Of a stretch of 64,000 nt of DNA, positions 1-11,332 are shown one piece after another. This DNA is from Paguma larvata. Taxonomy: Eukaryota; Chordata; Mammalia; Carnivora; Viverridae. The first letter of the stretch is position 1; each line of letters opens with the position of its first letter. The stretch spans positions 40,448,659-40,512,658 of the forward strand of contig CM057842.1 of the NCBI GenBank assembly GCA_030068075.1, in the 5' to 3' direction. The notes below the pieces were generated by a model. The model was not told the origin of the DNA, ran no database searches, and saw nothing but the letters and a program-made list of their open reading frames with translations. The translations under genes and the position numbers were made by a program.

Positions 1-126
1 AAAAAGTACTGTGTACCACCAGAACCTGATGAAGAAGAGGAGGAGTAAGAGTTGGAGGTATGTCACTCAGTTTGGAGCAGGAAGCAGTGGGCACATTAAA
101 CCAAGATGATATAAAGATATTTGCTA

Positions 127-339
127 GGGTTCCTGGGTGGCTCAGGTGGTTGAGTGTCTGACTTCAGCTCGGGTCATGATCTCACAGTTCCTGAGTTCGA
201 GTCCAGTTTCGGGCTCCCTGCTAACAGTTCAGAGCCTGGAGCCTGCTTTAGATTCTGTGTCTTCCTCTCTCTCTGCACCTCTCCCGCTCATATTCTCTCT
301 CTCTCTCTCTCTCTCAAAAAAGAAAAAAAAAAAGAAAAA
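127..339 (+). mobile_element. CAN-SINE (feliform type)
   Basis: tRNA-Lys-derived SINE: tRNA-like head with 'GGTGGCTCAG' (A-box region) and 'GAGTTCGAGTCC' (B box), then the feliform body, a (CT)n block and an A-rich tail. It is flanked by the TSD aaagatatttgcta at 113-126 and a copy with one mismatch at 340-353. Two frames run through it only because the CT/A tail lacks stops; they are not genes. Confidence 0.95.
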
Positions 340-353
340 AAAGATGTTTGCTA

Positions 354-1890
354 ACAGGATTATTTATGAAGGTGTGGGCCAAGTGTAGAGACACTATAAG
401 GAGCTTTTCAGTATGTACTTAGGTCTGAGTGTTGAAGGGAAGGAGTGGTTACTAGAACCTGAAAGGAAAGAGAGAGCCACGTAGAGAGGCCATGTTGTTC
501 AGAGCGGTTAAGGCTCACAGTAAGCCCAAAGGAGCCTGAGAGTGGGAGGGAGTCTGGGAAGTAAATACCCTGCCCTCATTGTCCTCCCTCTCTCTGATCA
601 ACTTCCGGCTTCTCATTGCCTGAACCAAGAGGAAGCCAAAGGAAAAGGAGTTATTTTTGGTTATCTATACAGTCCAGCCTCAGAGGGCAGAGGTATGGAA
701 GGGAGGGGATCTCAAGGAATAAATAGGAATTATCTGGCAAAGAGACACTCTTCCTTTTTCTACACTAATGACTCCCCCAAGAGATCTAGACGGCCTTTAA
801 TTTCCTTGTGTGTGGTGTTAGCCCCTTATGCATGTAGGCACTGGACACAAATGTCCAAAAATGTGTTTCTAGCTTGTGAATGAGCATATAACATGGAATG
901 TGAGTAGCCAGTAATAATAAAATCACTATTCCATTCAAATAAAGTTCATATCATCTCTGAGTTGGAGACTAATTCCTTTAAACATAGTAAATTGAGAAGA
1001 ACTGGGTCTATTCCATAGGTAACCCCAAATGAAAATACTGTACCCTGTTGGGTCTTTACAAGCTACTTAAGTGTTAAACAACAGGCGCACAGCGTTCCGC
1101 CAGTATTAATTCTCTGGAGAGTCATAGTTAGGCATACTTGTCCCTCTTCCCAAGCTCCCGCTGAGAAACTGCTAGAGTACCAGAAGCAGTAAGTGGTCTG
1201 CACAAAGACATACTGCAAACTGCTATCAAGGTGGTGATTAGAATTTCAAGTTCCTCACTTAATCTTAGACAGATTGCAAAGCCTCCGGAGAGAAGATGCA
1301 GCTGGCTGGCCACCTTGGCCAGATGCAGCAGGGTCTGGTTACCCTCGGCTCCCTGAAAGATTTTCCTTGGGAATCCAGGACCCTCAGAAGAGCAGGCTTT
1401 TGCCTGGGCTGATTCCGGTAGACCAAGCCCAAAGCACCTCCCAGCAAAGGAGCAGCCTCCTGGGAGACGGTCCAGTAGTTTGTTTCATTGCACTTCTCCT
1501 GCTTCTCTTTCTTTGATAAAGTCGCGTACTGATCTGCGGCTAAACACATTGCTGTTTAGGGGGAATCACAAATTAATGAAATGTGCTTCAGCGTTTATTG
1601 CTACATGGAAAATGTGTTGTACTGGCGAGCAGAAAACACCACGGTGATTACAGTTAATAGACTCAGGACTCCCTGATGTTTCCCTCAAACTGTCCTCGTT
1701 CACTTGGCTACAGAAACGCTTGGCCAATTTGGAACTTCTGACACTGTGATGACTCCAGTCAGAGCTCACTTCCATCATTATCTATCATTATCTCTTCTGA
1801 AAATTTATCAGTTTAATATTTGGTATCTCTTAACACAAGTCTGGCACTTTCTTTGTACATATGTCAAAATAATTTAAAATAACAGGATGA
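354..1890. other. unassigned sequence, no gene seen
   Basis: I see no convincing exon here. The part around 560-720 reads like an old retroelement or LTR relic, but I could not name it. The open frames near 542-883 and 1265-1549 (minus) have no recognisable domain and no splice or promoter context. Confidence 0.5.
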
Positions 1891-2103
1891 TGGGGCGCCT
1901 GGGTGGCTCAGTCAGTTAAGCATCTGATTTTGGCTTAGGTCATGATCTCGCCATCCGTGAGTTCGAGCATCCGGCTCTTTGCTGACAGCTTGGAGCCTGG
2001 AGCCTGCTTCGGATTCTGTGTCTGCCTCCCCCGCTCATGCTCAGTCTCTCTCTCTCTCTCTCTCTCAATAATAAATAAGCATTAAAAAATAATAATAATA
2101 ATG
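1891..2103 (+). mobile_element. CAN-SINE (feliform type)
   Basis: Near-complete copy beginning 'GGGGCGCCTGGGTGGCTCAG', with B-box-like 'GAGTTCGAGC', the GACAGCTTGGAGCCTGGAGCCTGC body, a (CT)n block and a tail that has become (AAT)n. No clear TSD was found. It lies head-to-head-capable with the minus-strand copy about 320 bp downstream. Confidence 0.95.
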
Positions 2104-2420
2104 GGATGGCAAACCATATTATGTTACTGTTCACCCATCCACACCTGTTGGTAGTTCAAAGGTGCTGATCTGTATTTTTTGAAGAGAAAAGGACAAGCAG
2201 ATACTATTGGGCAAACAAAGCATTTTGTAAAATAGATAAATAGGTTAATTTCATTTGGTTATGCAATAAGACTTGTTGGTCCTTTCTTTTAAAGAGCTAG
2301 GTAAATATATTCAAAGCCTCCATTGAATGGTTTTTATAGACTATGTAAGAAAAAAAAAAAAACAAAAACTACATATATAGTCCTGTTCTCAAGAACTTGG
2401 TAGTCTTGTGGGAAGGGCAG

Positions 2421-2623
2421 TTTTTTTTTAATGTTTATTTTTGAGAGAGACAAAGCATGAATGGGGATGGGACAGAGAGAGAGGGAGACACAGAATCTGA
2501 AACAGGCTCCAAACTCCTAGCTGTCAGCACAGAACCCAATGCAGGGCTCGAACTCACAAACCTTGAAATCTTAACTTGAGTTGAAGTCAGGCCACTTAAC
2601 TGACTGAGCCACCAGGCGCCCCT
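2421..2623 (-). mobile_element. CAN-SINE, antisense
   Basis: Reverse-complement CAN-SINE: T-rich tail first, then (GA)n, 'GGGCTCGAACTCAC' (B box complement) and 'CTGAGCCACCAGGCGCCCC' at the end. A short TSD, agggca, is seen at 2414-2419 and 2624-2629. Confidence 0.93.
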
Positions 2624-2635
2624 AGGGCAATTATT

Positions 2636-2755
2636 GATTTAGTCATCAGTTATACACTGAGCGCCAGCAGTGTGCAAAGCTCTGCCCTAGCCCCCAGAGA
2701 TACAGAAAGAAATGAGACTGCACTCGCCTTCAGGGTGCTGGCAGTCTAGCTGTGT
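2636..2755 (-). mobile_element. L2 LINE 3' end fragment
   Basis: The plus strand reads as the complement of the L2 3' terminus: an 'ACTGAGCGCCAGCAGTGTGCAAAGCTCTG' style block followed by a 'GAGATACAGAAAG' and 'CCTTCAGGGTGCTGGCAGTCTAG' block. These correspond to the familiar 'cacctactatgtgccaggcactg' and 'ccctcatggagcttacattctag' order. Divergent and ancient. Confidence 0.65.
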
Positions 2756-2773
2756 ATGCTTTAAACTAAATAG

Positions 2774-3006
2774 GAGGGGCATTTAGGTGGCTCAGTAGGT
2801 TAAGTGCCTGACTCTTGATTTCAGCTCAGATAGTGATCTCATAGGTCATGAGATCGAACCACGCCCATGTCAAGGTACTGACAATGCAGAGCCTGCTTGG
2901 GATTCTCTCTCTTCCTCTCTCTCTGCCTCTCTCTCTCTCTTTCCTGCAAAATAAATAAACTTTAAAAAAAATGCCAAATCAACAAAAATATTTAAAAAAA
3001 TAAATA
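2774..3006 (+). mobile_element. CAN-SINE, Fc2-like subfamily
   Basis: The body has the 'ACTGACAATGCAGAGCCTGCTTGGGATTCTC' signature rather than the 'GACAGCTCAGAGCCTGGAGCCTGC' one, so it is a second feliform subfamily. It has a perfect 14-bp TSD, tttaaactaaatag, at 2760-2773 and 3007-3020. Confidence 0.93.
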
Positions 3007-3020
3007 TTTAAACTAAATAG

Positions 3021-4250
3021 AAAAACTGTCTTGGGACAGGTTCCTTGGAACCATAAGCAAATGGGAGTTTATATGAAGAAGGTTTACTCGACAGTGTGAT
3101 TGGGAACAAATCTTTTATGGAAGTGACAACAGCAGGATGGAATAAGACAAAACCGAGGCCACTGGCAATCTCATAGGCTAGAGAGAGAATGACCTTCAGA
3201 GTTGACCTTTGGCCTTCAGTCAAAGTCCCATGCCCTGGAGAGAAGTCTCAACAGTAGATGAGGCAAAGGCCCGAGAAGACAGCAGTTGGAAGCCATCAAC
3301 AACGTTCTCTGCAGCTGGTGGCCTGAGTGGCTTGTCCAGAAGGCCAGACCTGGATGACATAGGCAGATACAGTATCGTTCGCCGTGTTGCTTAAATCCAC
3401 TTGCTTCTCATATGTGCATCCGAGCTGTGAATACTCTGAATAGGTTCCCCAGGGTGATGTTTGGACTCCTTTCTGGGTGACACTTAGGAGACAAAGGTAC
3501 GAGAGGGAACTGCAGCTCTCCCCACCACTCCTGGACTCAGGCTTGCAGCTGAGCCCCTGTCACCATGTCCTTCTCAGGCTGTGGCAGCAGCGCCTGTGCA
3601 TTTAGCAGTCACAATCAGAGGGGACTACCCAGAGTCTCCTCTCCAGTCACCAAATGCCAGATAGAACCTTCTCTGCCCTTTTACTTAACAGCAGCTGTCT
3701 CCTTCTCATGATGAGGATCCATTACCTCTGCCAGGGGTCTCCTCCTCTTCTTGTCCCTGGATCTCTTGGCATGAGGGACACAAAGTGAACAAACAGCGTC
3801 TTGGCCATAAGTTCGATGAGATATTTACTCTGCTCCTGAGACCACATAGCCTAGAGCTGCTGAAACAAGACACACAAATTCCCGAGGGGGCTACTTGAAA
3901 TGATGGTATATGGGTGACCTGTATCCTTGGAACTTGTAGCCACATAGTTTATCTACTCAGTACAGAGAACTGTATCATTTTAGTTGATTTAGAGTGTATA
4001 CTTCATCATGGAGTTCAGAATCTTACCCTCACTGGCTGGCTTCTGAGTAGAATAGTATGTATTAAAACAAGGAGATACAGTGGTCAGCTGCAAACCGCCT
4101 CTCCTCCTTTTGCTGTAAAGTAGGTGACTTTTGTCCAGTAGACGTATGTGAGGTCCTATGTCAGTGAATCTCTTTATACCAGTGATATGTTTATAACCTA
4201 AATAGGATTATAATGAATCTGTAGATTGACTTGAGAAGAATTGATAACAG
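3021..4250. other. unassigned sequence, no gene seen
   Basis: Mixed-composition DNA with short frames only. An ATG at about 3565 has a good Kozak context and opens a 48-codon frame, but no known domain is visible and no exon structure supports it. Confidence 0.45.
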
Positions 4251-5170
4251 TACTGAGTCATCCATACCATAAACTCAGTACATTTCTTCATTTAGTTATG
4301 GTTTTAATTTCTCTCAATAATTTCTGTGTAAAAGTTCTATAAATCTTTTACTTGTTTCTGGATATTTGAAGTATTTTGTATTATTTACAGGGTATCTTTT
4401 CATTTGATTATACTTATCTCCCTCATCTATAGACATATAATTACTATAATTATTTCATACAGATCAAATATTCAACAAACTTACTAGATTCTCTTATCAA
4501 ATCTGATAGTTTAATTGCAGGTTCTTGTGGGGTTTTTATATACACAGTTGTGTAATGTGTGAATTTGTGTCTTTCTTTTTACCTTTATACAATTTTCCCC
4601 TTGATTTATTCCAATGGACTTAGAGCATCAGGACAATAAGGGATAAAAGTAGTGAGAATGAACATCTATTTTAATCACTATCTCCAGGGAGAAGCTTTAA
4701 CATTTTTAAGATTCAATGTGATGTTTACTGCAGGGTTTTCTAGCTATCTTTTATCAGATTAAGAAGGTTTCCTTCTATTCCTAGTTCCCTAAGAGTTTTT
4801 ATCATAGATGGGTATTACATCTTATCAACTGATTAATCACATTCTTTGAGAAGATCATAGGCTTTTTCTGTTTTATTTTGTTAATGTGATAAATGAGATT
4901 TATTGATCTTTTTAAATTGTATAAAGTCTTGGATTGCTGGAATAAACATATCTAGATGTACCTGATGACATAATTGGATGAGATTTTTATTTTTGTTGTT
5001 GTTGTTGTTGTTGTTTTGATTGGTTTCTTTCCAGTTTCTTTTCTTTTTATTTTATTTTATTTATTATTTTTTTTAATTTATTGTCAAATTGGTTTCCATA
5101 TAACACCCAGTGCTCTGGATGAGATTTTTCTGAGTCTTGAGATGTGTGTAAGGATATTTTGTATGTAGGA
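4250..5170 (-). mobile_element. old L1 ORF2 (RT region) remnant, antisense
   Basis: The plus strand is the complement of the L1 ORF2 reverse transcriptase region. Phrases matching the usual antisense L1 text occur around 4785-4970 ('TTCCTTCTATTCCTAGTT', 'AGAGTTTTTATCAT', 'TTTTGTTAATGTGATAAATGAG', 'GGAATAAACAT'). The element is split by a younger 127-bp insertion at 4989-5115 and resumes to about 5170. No open frame survives. Confidence 0.75.
4989..5115 (-). mobile_element. very 5'-truncated young L1 3' end
   Basis: On the minus strand it reads as the last ~50 bases of the carnivore L1 3' end (complement of 'TTGTCAAATTGGTTTCCATATAACACCCAGTGCTC'), followed by two A-rich tracts separated by about 20 nt of non-A sequence. 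The TSD tggatgagattttt is perfect at 4975-4988 and 5116-5129, which proves a separate insertion into the older L1. Confidence 0.88.
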
Positions 5171-6489
5171 GTAACAAAAGTAATTGTGACCAAGAGAATG
5201 AATTATTAAAAGTGATATTTAGTGCTGTTTCTCCCTTCTGTCTTCCTTCTTCTCCAGAGTAGTGTTAATGGTCCACATAGTTCCCGTTCTCTCATTGACA
5301 ATGCACGGTCCTTGCCAACTCCTGTACTTTGCCTTGTGGCTTTGTTGAATGGGTTTTTTGTGTAGTTGTTGGAAAAAAGTTTGGAATGGGCTTGCATGAT
5401 TGATTTTTCTCACTTATGCTTCTTCTGTCATTATTAAAGAAGAAGATAGTCTGGGTAACTGTCACCCATCCAGCCTGGACTACAGGATGAAACAGGCAAA
5501 ATAGAGCCTCCCCTGCTGACATACATACATGCCACCTAAAAACAGAGCTACTCCAGCTGACCTCCAGATTTATAACCTAAGGGAAACCCATTCCTAGCCA
5601 ACTTGTAGATTGTGCAGTAAAGAAATAAATGTTCATTGTTGTATGCTGTTGAGTTTGGATTGCTTGTATGTGTCATACTTGTGGATATTGCTGAATGATA
5701 CTTGTGGTATGAGAAAAAATTTTTACTGAATGACATATATTGAATATGAAATATTGTAGAGACTTGGAATAATGGGATTTCTCTCCATAGAGGAATTTAT
5801 TCCCTCTTCTGACATGCAATAAGAGTACAGGCAGACCTTCCTGTTGTTACCAAGGACTGAGCTAATCTTAGGCTGAAATACAGTGTTTTCAGAGATCTCT
5901 TTACCGCTGATATTCTCCTTCTAGACTAACGCTCTTCAAAATTCTAGATGGGAGCTTTGTGTGTTTATCAGGATTCCTTCTTCTTGACATATCATGAACT
6001 ACAATTTTGATCTCCCTAGCAGTCCGAAACTTCTGAAAACTCTTTTGCTTTTTAGATAATTCTGTGCAGCTCTTAATCTTTCACAGTATTTAGCCAACGT
6101 TAAAGAAATGCCATAAAGAGATAACCACTGTGATGGTATTCCCACTTATATGCCCCTTGTTTTCCTCCAGAATCTTAGCTCCTCATGCTGACTGCCTTGT
6201 CAGACCAGAACATTTAGAATACTGAATGCCTTGCTTACTTTTCTGACTCATAGGAGCTTTGATTTGCCCAGGTTTTTAGCCTCATGCCTTCCTCCAAAAA
6301 TCAACAAGTATTCTATGGAGGGAAACAGCATGGAGAATATTATGCTCTCCTCAGTCAACTTCTGCTGTATCTGAAATGTTGGCCCCTCACATCCTGTCAA
6401 TGTCACTAGTTCATCAGTGCTTCAAAAAGATTTTATTTTTCTTTATTTTAGTTGGCTTTTCTAGACTTTTATAAGCTAACCTACCACAG
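5171..6489. other. unassigned sequence with a possible MLT1-like LTR end near 5500-5665
   Basis: The segment 5500-5665 ends in a 'GCAGTAAAGAAATAAATGTTCATTGTTGTATGCTGTTGAGTTTGG'-like block. This resembles the 3' end of MaLR LTRs (AATAAA, then a conserved 'GTTGTTTTAAGCCACTGAGTTT' type run). The rest is unassigned and no gene is seen. Confidence 0.45.
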
Positions 6490-6664
6490 AAGTAATGTAG
6501 AAGTCATATAAATTTTTTGTGTATTTCTCTAAAATTCATTAATATCTACTCATTTTTAACTTCCATATAATATTTCATTGTGTGGATATATTTGATTTAT
6601 ACATTCTTCTGTTCTTAGACATTTGTAAACTTTTTGCTAAATAAAAATAATATGAATGTGTATG

Positions 6665-6702
<38 letters not shown>

Positions 6703-7080
6703 TATAAAACATATTAAATCATCTATTCAGGGTACAAATTTAGGAGGAGAATTACTGAGTTATAAGTGTATGTTCCACTAACTGCTTTCCAAAGTGGTCT
6801 TTCAAATTTATTCTCCTTATCAGCAAAATATTTTGTTTTTCTTGTTAAAATTTATCTAGTTATATTCTATTATATATTAACACACATTTAGGGATTTTTT
6901 CCTAGATTTTTGCTGTGATGGACAATGATGCTTTTAGCAGTTTTATGAATATCTCTTGATAATTATGAAAGAATTTCTCCTGTGTATATGCCTGAAAAGA
7001 GAATTTCTCAATCATAGGTCCCACACTGTTTTCCAAAGTGGTTAAGTTCTCACTCCCTACTAGTAGATTCCACTTCCTCA
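6490..7080 (-). mobile_element. old L1 3' region remnant, antisense
   Basis: Antisense L1M-like text: 'CATATAATATTTCATTGTGTGGATATA' and, twice, a 'CTTTCCAAAGTGGT' motif at about 6786 and 7030. These match the complement of the L1 ORF2 C-terminus. The motif appearing twice suggests two overlapping remnants or an internal duplication. A (TA)n tract interrupts it. Confidence 0.65.
6661..6706. repeat. (TA)n microsatellite
   Basis: 46-bp alternating TA with one internal G-containing unit. It is self-complementary and expected to vary in length. Confidence 0.97.
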
Positions 7081-7367
7081 TATTCTTCTCCTTGTGTTTA
7101 TCTCAATTCAGTATTCCTTTATATGGCTTCTTACATTTTAAATTTTGTATTCGCTCATTAAAATGTAAGCTCTTTAAAAAAAAAAATCTTTTTAAAAAAA
7201 AAAAAAGTCACTAAGTGTAGTCCTGTCACTACACTTAGAAAAGTAACTAGCACATAAAAACCACTCAGTAAATACTTGTTCAATGGATCAATAAGTAAAT
7301 CAAAATAAGGAACATATAGGAAAAAGATTTGAGTGAGAGAAGATAATGTATTCGAAGTTGTGTGTAA

Positions 7368-7429
7368 ATATTATGAGCAAATCCTCATGGAGCTTTCCAG
7401 TACTCTCCATGAGGATTTGCTTATAATAT
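7368..7429. repeat. inverted repeat / hairpin, 25-bp arms
   Basis: The left arm 7368-7392 and right arm 7405-7429 are reverse complements at 24 of 25 positions, and the innermost 17 are perfect. They are separated by a 12-nt loop (7393-7404). RNA from either strand would fold into a stem of pre-miRNA-like size. The single mismatch would be a G-U or A-C pair depending on strand. No repeat family was recognised. Confidence 0.9.
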
Positions 7430-7789
7430 ATATGTCAGGCACTCTGACAGCGTGGTAAGTTTTAAGGCCAGCCAATAGTTCAATATTTCTTTCAATTCAC
7501 CTCTCCTTCAAAATTATTCTTGCTTTCTCTGTGTTTACATGTACTAGTATATTTAATCATCCTTAATTTTATTTGGTCTCTTAGAATGATCATGAATGTA
7601 TATGCTTCTAGACTCTAAAACTCTCTGTTATCATACCTTTGTGGTAGCAGTACAGTAGTATTGACTAAGGTATGTGTCAACTCTCGAGCTCATCTGCCTT
7701 GATTCAATTAATAACATTCTGCATTTAGGAAGGAAAATAGTCACTGTGAATAGTATGAGAATAAGGGATATAGTGTGAGAATCAGGACT

Positions 7790-8305
7790 TAAACTAACTG
7801 CAAAAATGGCTACAAATTCTTCTCTTCTTTATCCATGCCCTTGGATACACCCTCTCTGTAGTGAGATGGGGTTTAGTCGTGTGACTTGCTTTGGCCATTG
7901 GTACAATATCACGTGTGATGCAACATATTTGAAGAGTTCTTAAACAAAAGAACTTTCCCTCCCTTTCCTACTGCTGTTGTAATCCATTAACTGTCATGTA
8001 AAGAAGCCCAAGCTGTTCTACTGGTGACAAGGCATGTGGAAGAGCATTTAGACACCCTAGTGGAAAACCTTGTAGGTGCTAAACATTTAAGTGAGGCTGG
8101 TTAAGATCCTCCAGCTAGCAGCCAATCATGATCTGCCTACAGATGTATGAGGAAACCTAATAATAAGCCAAGCCCTCCCAAGTTCATCCCAGATGAACCC
8201 CCAAACAGCCGTCAAAGATTTGTAAGCTAAGTAAAATGGTGTTGCTCTAATCTAGTTAAATTCGGGTTGGTTTGTTCTAAAGTAAAAGCTAATTGACACA
8301 ACGCT
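7790..8305 (+). mobile_element. ERVL-MaLR LTR (MLT1-like)
   Basis: Divergent solo LTR. It shows a 'GTGACTTGCTTTGGCCATTGG' block (about 7880), an 'AGAAGCCCAAGCTGTTCTACTGG' block (about 8003), a 'CCAAGTTCATCCCAGATGAACC' type region and a 3' end near 8270-8303 that resembles the MLT1 'ggtttgtt...' terminus. No internal retroviral genes are next to it. Confidence 0.7.
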
Positions 8306-10070
8306 TACATATATGGGTAACAAGATGAAAGCTCTGGTTGGAGATCAAATAGTCATTAGCAATTTTAGTGTGAAGCCCTGAAGTGTCTGGAAAGAGTGGA
8401 GGTCAAGAGAAATTTGTAGAAGCCACTGCATCTAGTATCAAAGAAGGTTTCTATAGTGTGCATTTGACCTCAACAATGTTACTTTACGTGAAAACCATGA
8501 GCACCTCAGACCACCACAGCCTCCTACAGAATATTGCTTTTTATCACTTACCTAAAAGAGCCCAGATATCTGTGGGCGATGCCCCTAGTAATGAGTAAGG
8601 TACCAAGTTGGACATGTCCCTTTTTTATAGGCTTGATTAAACCATTCGTGAGTACTCGTCTCCCAGAGAGGAGCAAGTTGATGCTCCCAGGCTACCAGGA
8701 ATTTGTGACTTCTACCTCTCTCTTTTGTTATTTTCTGTATATCATCTGCCTATGCAATTCTAGCTGGAGCTTCCCCTGTGGAATGCATGTTAATTTTGTG
8801 TGTTAACATCTTCCCTCCTCGGGATAATTTCCATGCTTTGTATTGAGAAGAAACAGGCTTTGAACAGCTGGTGAAGTGAATTCTATGGGGAGCCCACCAG
8901 AGATGGGTAACACTTCCTTAACAATTTCTGGTAAGCATGCACTGGTACTTTACAGCAAGCTCATGCATGGGTCACCTTCTCTTTCCAGTGTCTCAGAAGA
9001 AGAGAGAGAGAGGTTAAAATTGACATTTAAATGAATATTTTGTGCCTCTTTTATTTTAAGAAATTTGTTTTCCAGCTCCATTAAGACTTAATATGTGATA
9101 TCATCTTTTCATTGAGATTTTAAAAAGATAAGAAAATGGGTAAATTTTTAGTTTAGATCATCTTTTCAGCTTTTGTAATTTCATGAATATATTATGTGCT
9201 AATTGAGGGCAAGCTATTAGTCAAAAGAAATCAATCCTATTAAAAAGAAAATAATTCTCTCACTGCGATGTCATGCATAAGACTGTGGTGAGTATGCATT
9301 TAAGGAAAAACTTAGTAACTACTTCTCTGCCTCACCCCCAGGACTGAGATTAAAGAAAACTGACTCAGAGGAATTGAGAAATTGTTGATTTTCTTTTTCA
9401 GCAGCATGACAATGATAAAAACTAAGTTAGAATGAAATGGAAAATATTGAGTAATATGGAGTAAAAATCACATTTTTAAGATATGAAAAGGGAAATAGAA
9501 GAAAGAAACATGGTAAAGAATATGAGGAGATTCTTATATAAATGGAAAGCTTTCTAGGCTACCTGGCTAGAGATTTTGGACAAAGCACATAAATACATTT
9601 GAGAATTCTGAGTACTCTTTCTTCCAGATGAGTTTAAGAACATTCACACAATAGAGTGCATTCATATTGGGGATCTAATAGTCATGGAGGTTGGTTACAG
9701 TCAGATGTTTCAACAGAACTTTTTGAGGCATCTTAGCTTTCCGGTGCATTTAAGGATCCATTCAAGATTAGCCTTATATCAACAACACAAGGCAACTGTT
9801 CATCTTGGGCTTTTGCCCCAGCCTTTGGAAGCCTGCTTACCTGCTTTAACATCATTTCTGTCACCTCTGAACTTGGGCATCAACTGGTTTTCTGAGCCTT
9901 GCTGAGAAGTGACAGAAATACTAGTCCTTTGGTATGATATGTGCTGTAAAGATACTCGTATTGTACTCCTAGGAGGATACTGAGATTGGTAAGCAATGTA
10001 GAAACTTGGAAATGATCTTATTTTCCAGAAAGCCCACATTCCGACTTTGTCAAATTCCTAGATTGAAAGT
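8306..10070. other. unassigned sequence, no gene seen
   Basis: Moderately AT-rich DNA without a recognised repeat. The frames at 8383-8806 and 9684-9905 have no recognisable domain and no exon context. Confidence 0.5.
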
Positions 10071-10091
10071 TATAAGGACAGAGTTTTGGGG

Positions 10092-10101
10092 AAGATGGCG
10101 G
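10092..10101 (+). promoter_or_regulatory. YY1-like site at the L1 5' end
   Basis: AAGATGGCGG lies 12 bp from the 5' boundary. In mammalian L1s a YY1 site at this position directs accurate transcription start. The match is seen in the sequence; activity here is inferred and unlikely given the element's age. Confidence 0.5.
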
Positions 10102-11332
10102 AGCAGCATGGAGAGTCTCAGCTTTATTCATCCCTGAAATGCAGCTAGTTCAGCACCAAACCTTTTGCACATCTAGGAAATGGATTTGAGGATTAACACA
10201 ACTATCTACATAATTTGAGCCACAGAACTTGGCAGGTGCACGGTGTGAGGTGAACTGGGGGAGAGAAAAGCTGTGGAGAGCGGGGAGCTGTTATTGTGGA
10301 GAAAGGACAAGAAAGAGCAAGGGGGTAGTGAAGCGAATCAGGTTCGTGCAAGAAAAGCACTCCCCTGAAAGTAGCTGAAGAGAAAGAGAAAGAGAAAACA
10401 CATGCAGAGGAATGAACAAGAAATCTGTTCTCCATAACAACTGACAGGAAGGAGAGGATTTCAGTACCATCAGGATTCTATAAACAGTGAAGCACAGAGA
10501 GAGAAGTTCTACAGTTTAGTGTCTGGCGGTTCTCTGGTGAGGAAGTGGGGCAAACCCCCAGAAGGAGGCCACGTGGTCTGAGTCGTCCATGTGCCACACG
10601 GGGAGAAGCAGTTTCCCTGCTTGGAGAGCATTTGGTAGAGGCCAGACAGCCTCCCCGGAGTCAAAGGTCCCAGCGGACCCTGGTGAGCAGCTCTGTTTGC
10701 TGGTATTGGGATGAAGATGCAAGAGTGTGGTGAAACCTGGCACTGGCAAATAACAAATTGTCACAATCTCTGAACCTCTGCCACTGCACGATTGCATGGA
10801 AGTTTTCTGGGGCAAGCTGGTACCCAGCTGTTGCTCAATGAGACCCTCCCCCAGAGAGTCAGCTCGGGTTGAAGCTGCAAGGGTCTCTGAAGTGAGGGGT
10901 TTTGAAACGCAATCCCATGTGAGATAAAACTCTGGAGGGAGGTGCTGGCACCTCAGATGGGGTTACAGAGGGGGAGTGGATGGAGACCTGAGATAAAGGA
11001 GGAGTGCTTGATCGTGGGTCGGTGAGAGTGCAAAGTTCCTGTGCCACAGACTAGGGAGCTAGGTGAAGCCATTTCCACCTCTCCTGCACACGCACATGTA
11101 CGCACATCGCCATGCCCATCACACTGATCCACCCCAGTAAGCTGAGCAGTGCAATCTAGTGAAGAACAGAGCCGTTACACCAAGCCCTGCCCAACTTGGC
11201 CCTCCAAGCACATTCCCTAGAACAACAGCACACGTCGCTCCACCTACTTCGTGTACATTCTACAGAATGCTTCATAGTTTGAGTTCTAGAGTAAACTGGG
11301 TGTAACTTCATTCCAGTTTCATTCTGTTTGCT

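Noticed and set aside
1..48. Frame at the left edge that ends with an acidic 'PPEPDEEEEE' and a stop, as if the last codons of an exon
   Set aside because: Only 15 codons are visible, the acidic run is low complexity, and no splice acceptor or homology can be judged at the window edge. Another frame is also open.
127..343. tRNA-like heads of the CAN-SINEs as possible functional tRNA genes
   Set aside because: The heads lack a full cloverleaf and CCA-proximal stem and are followed by a SINE body, tail and TSD, so they are retroposed copies.
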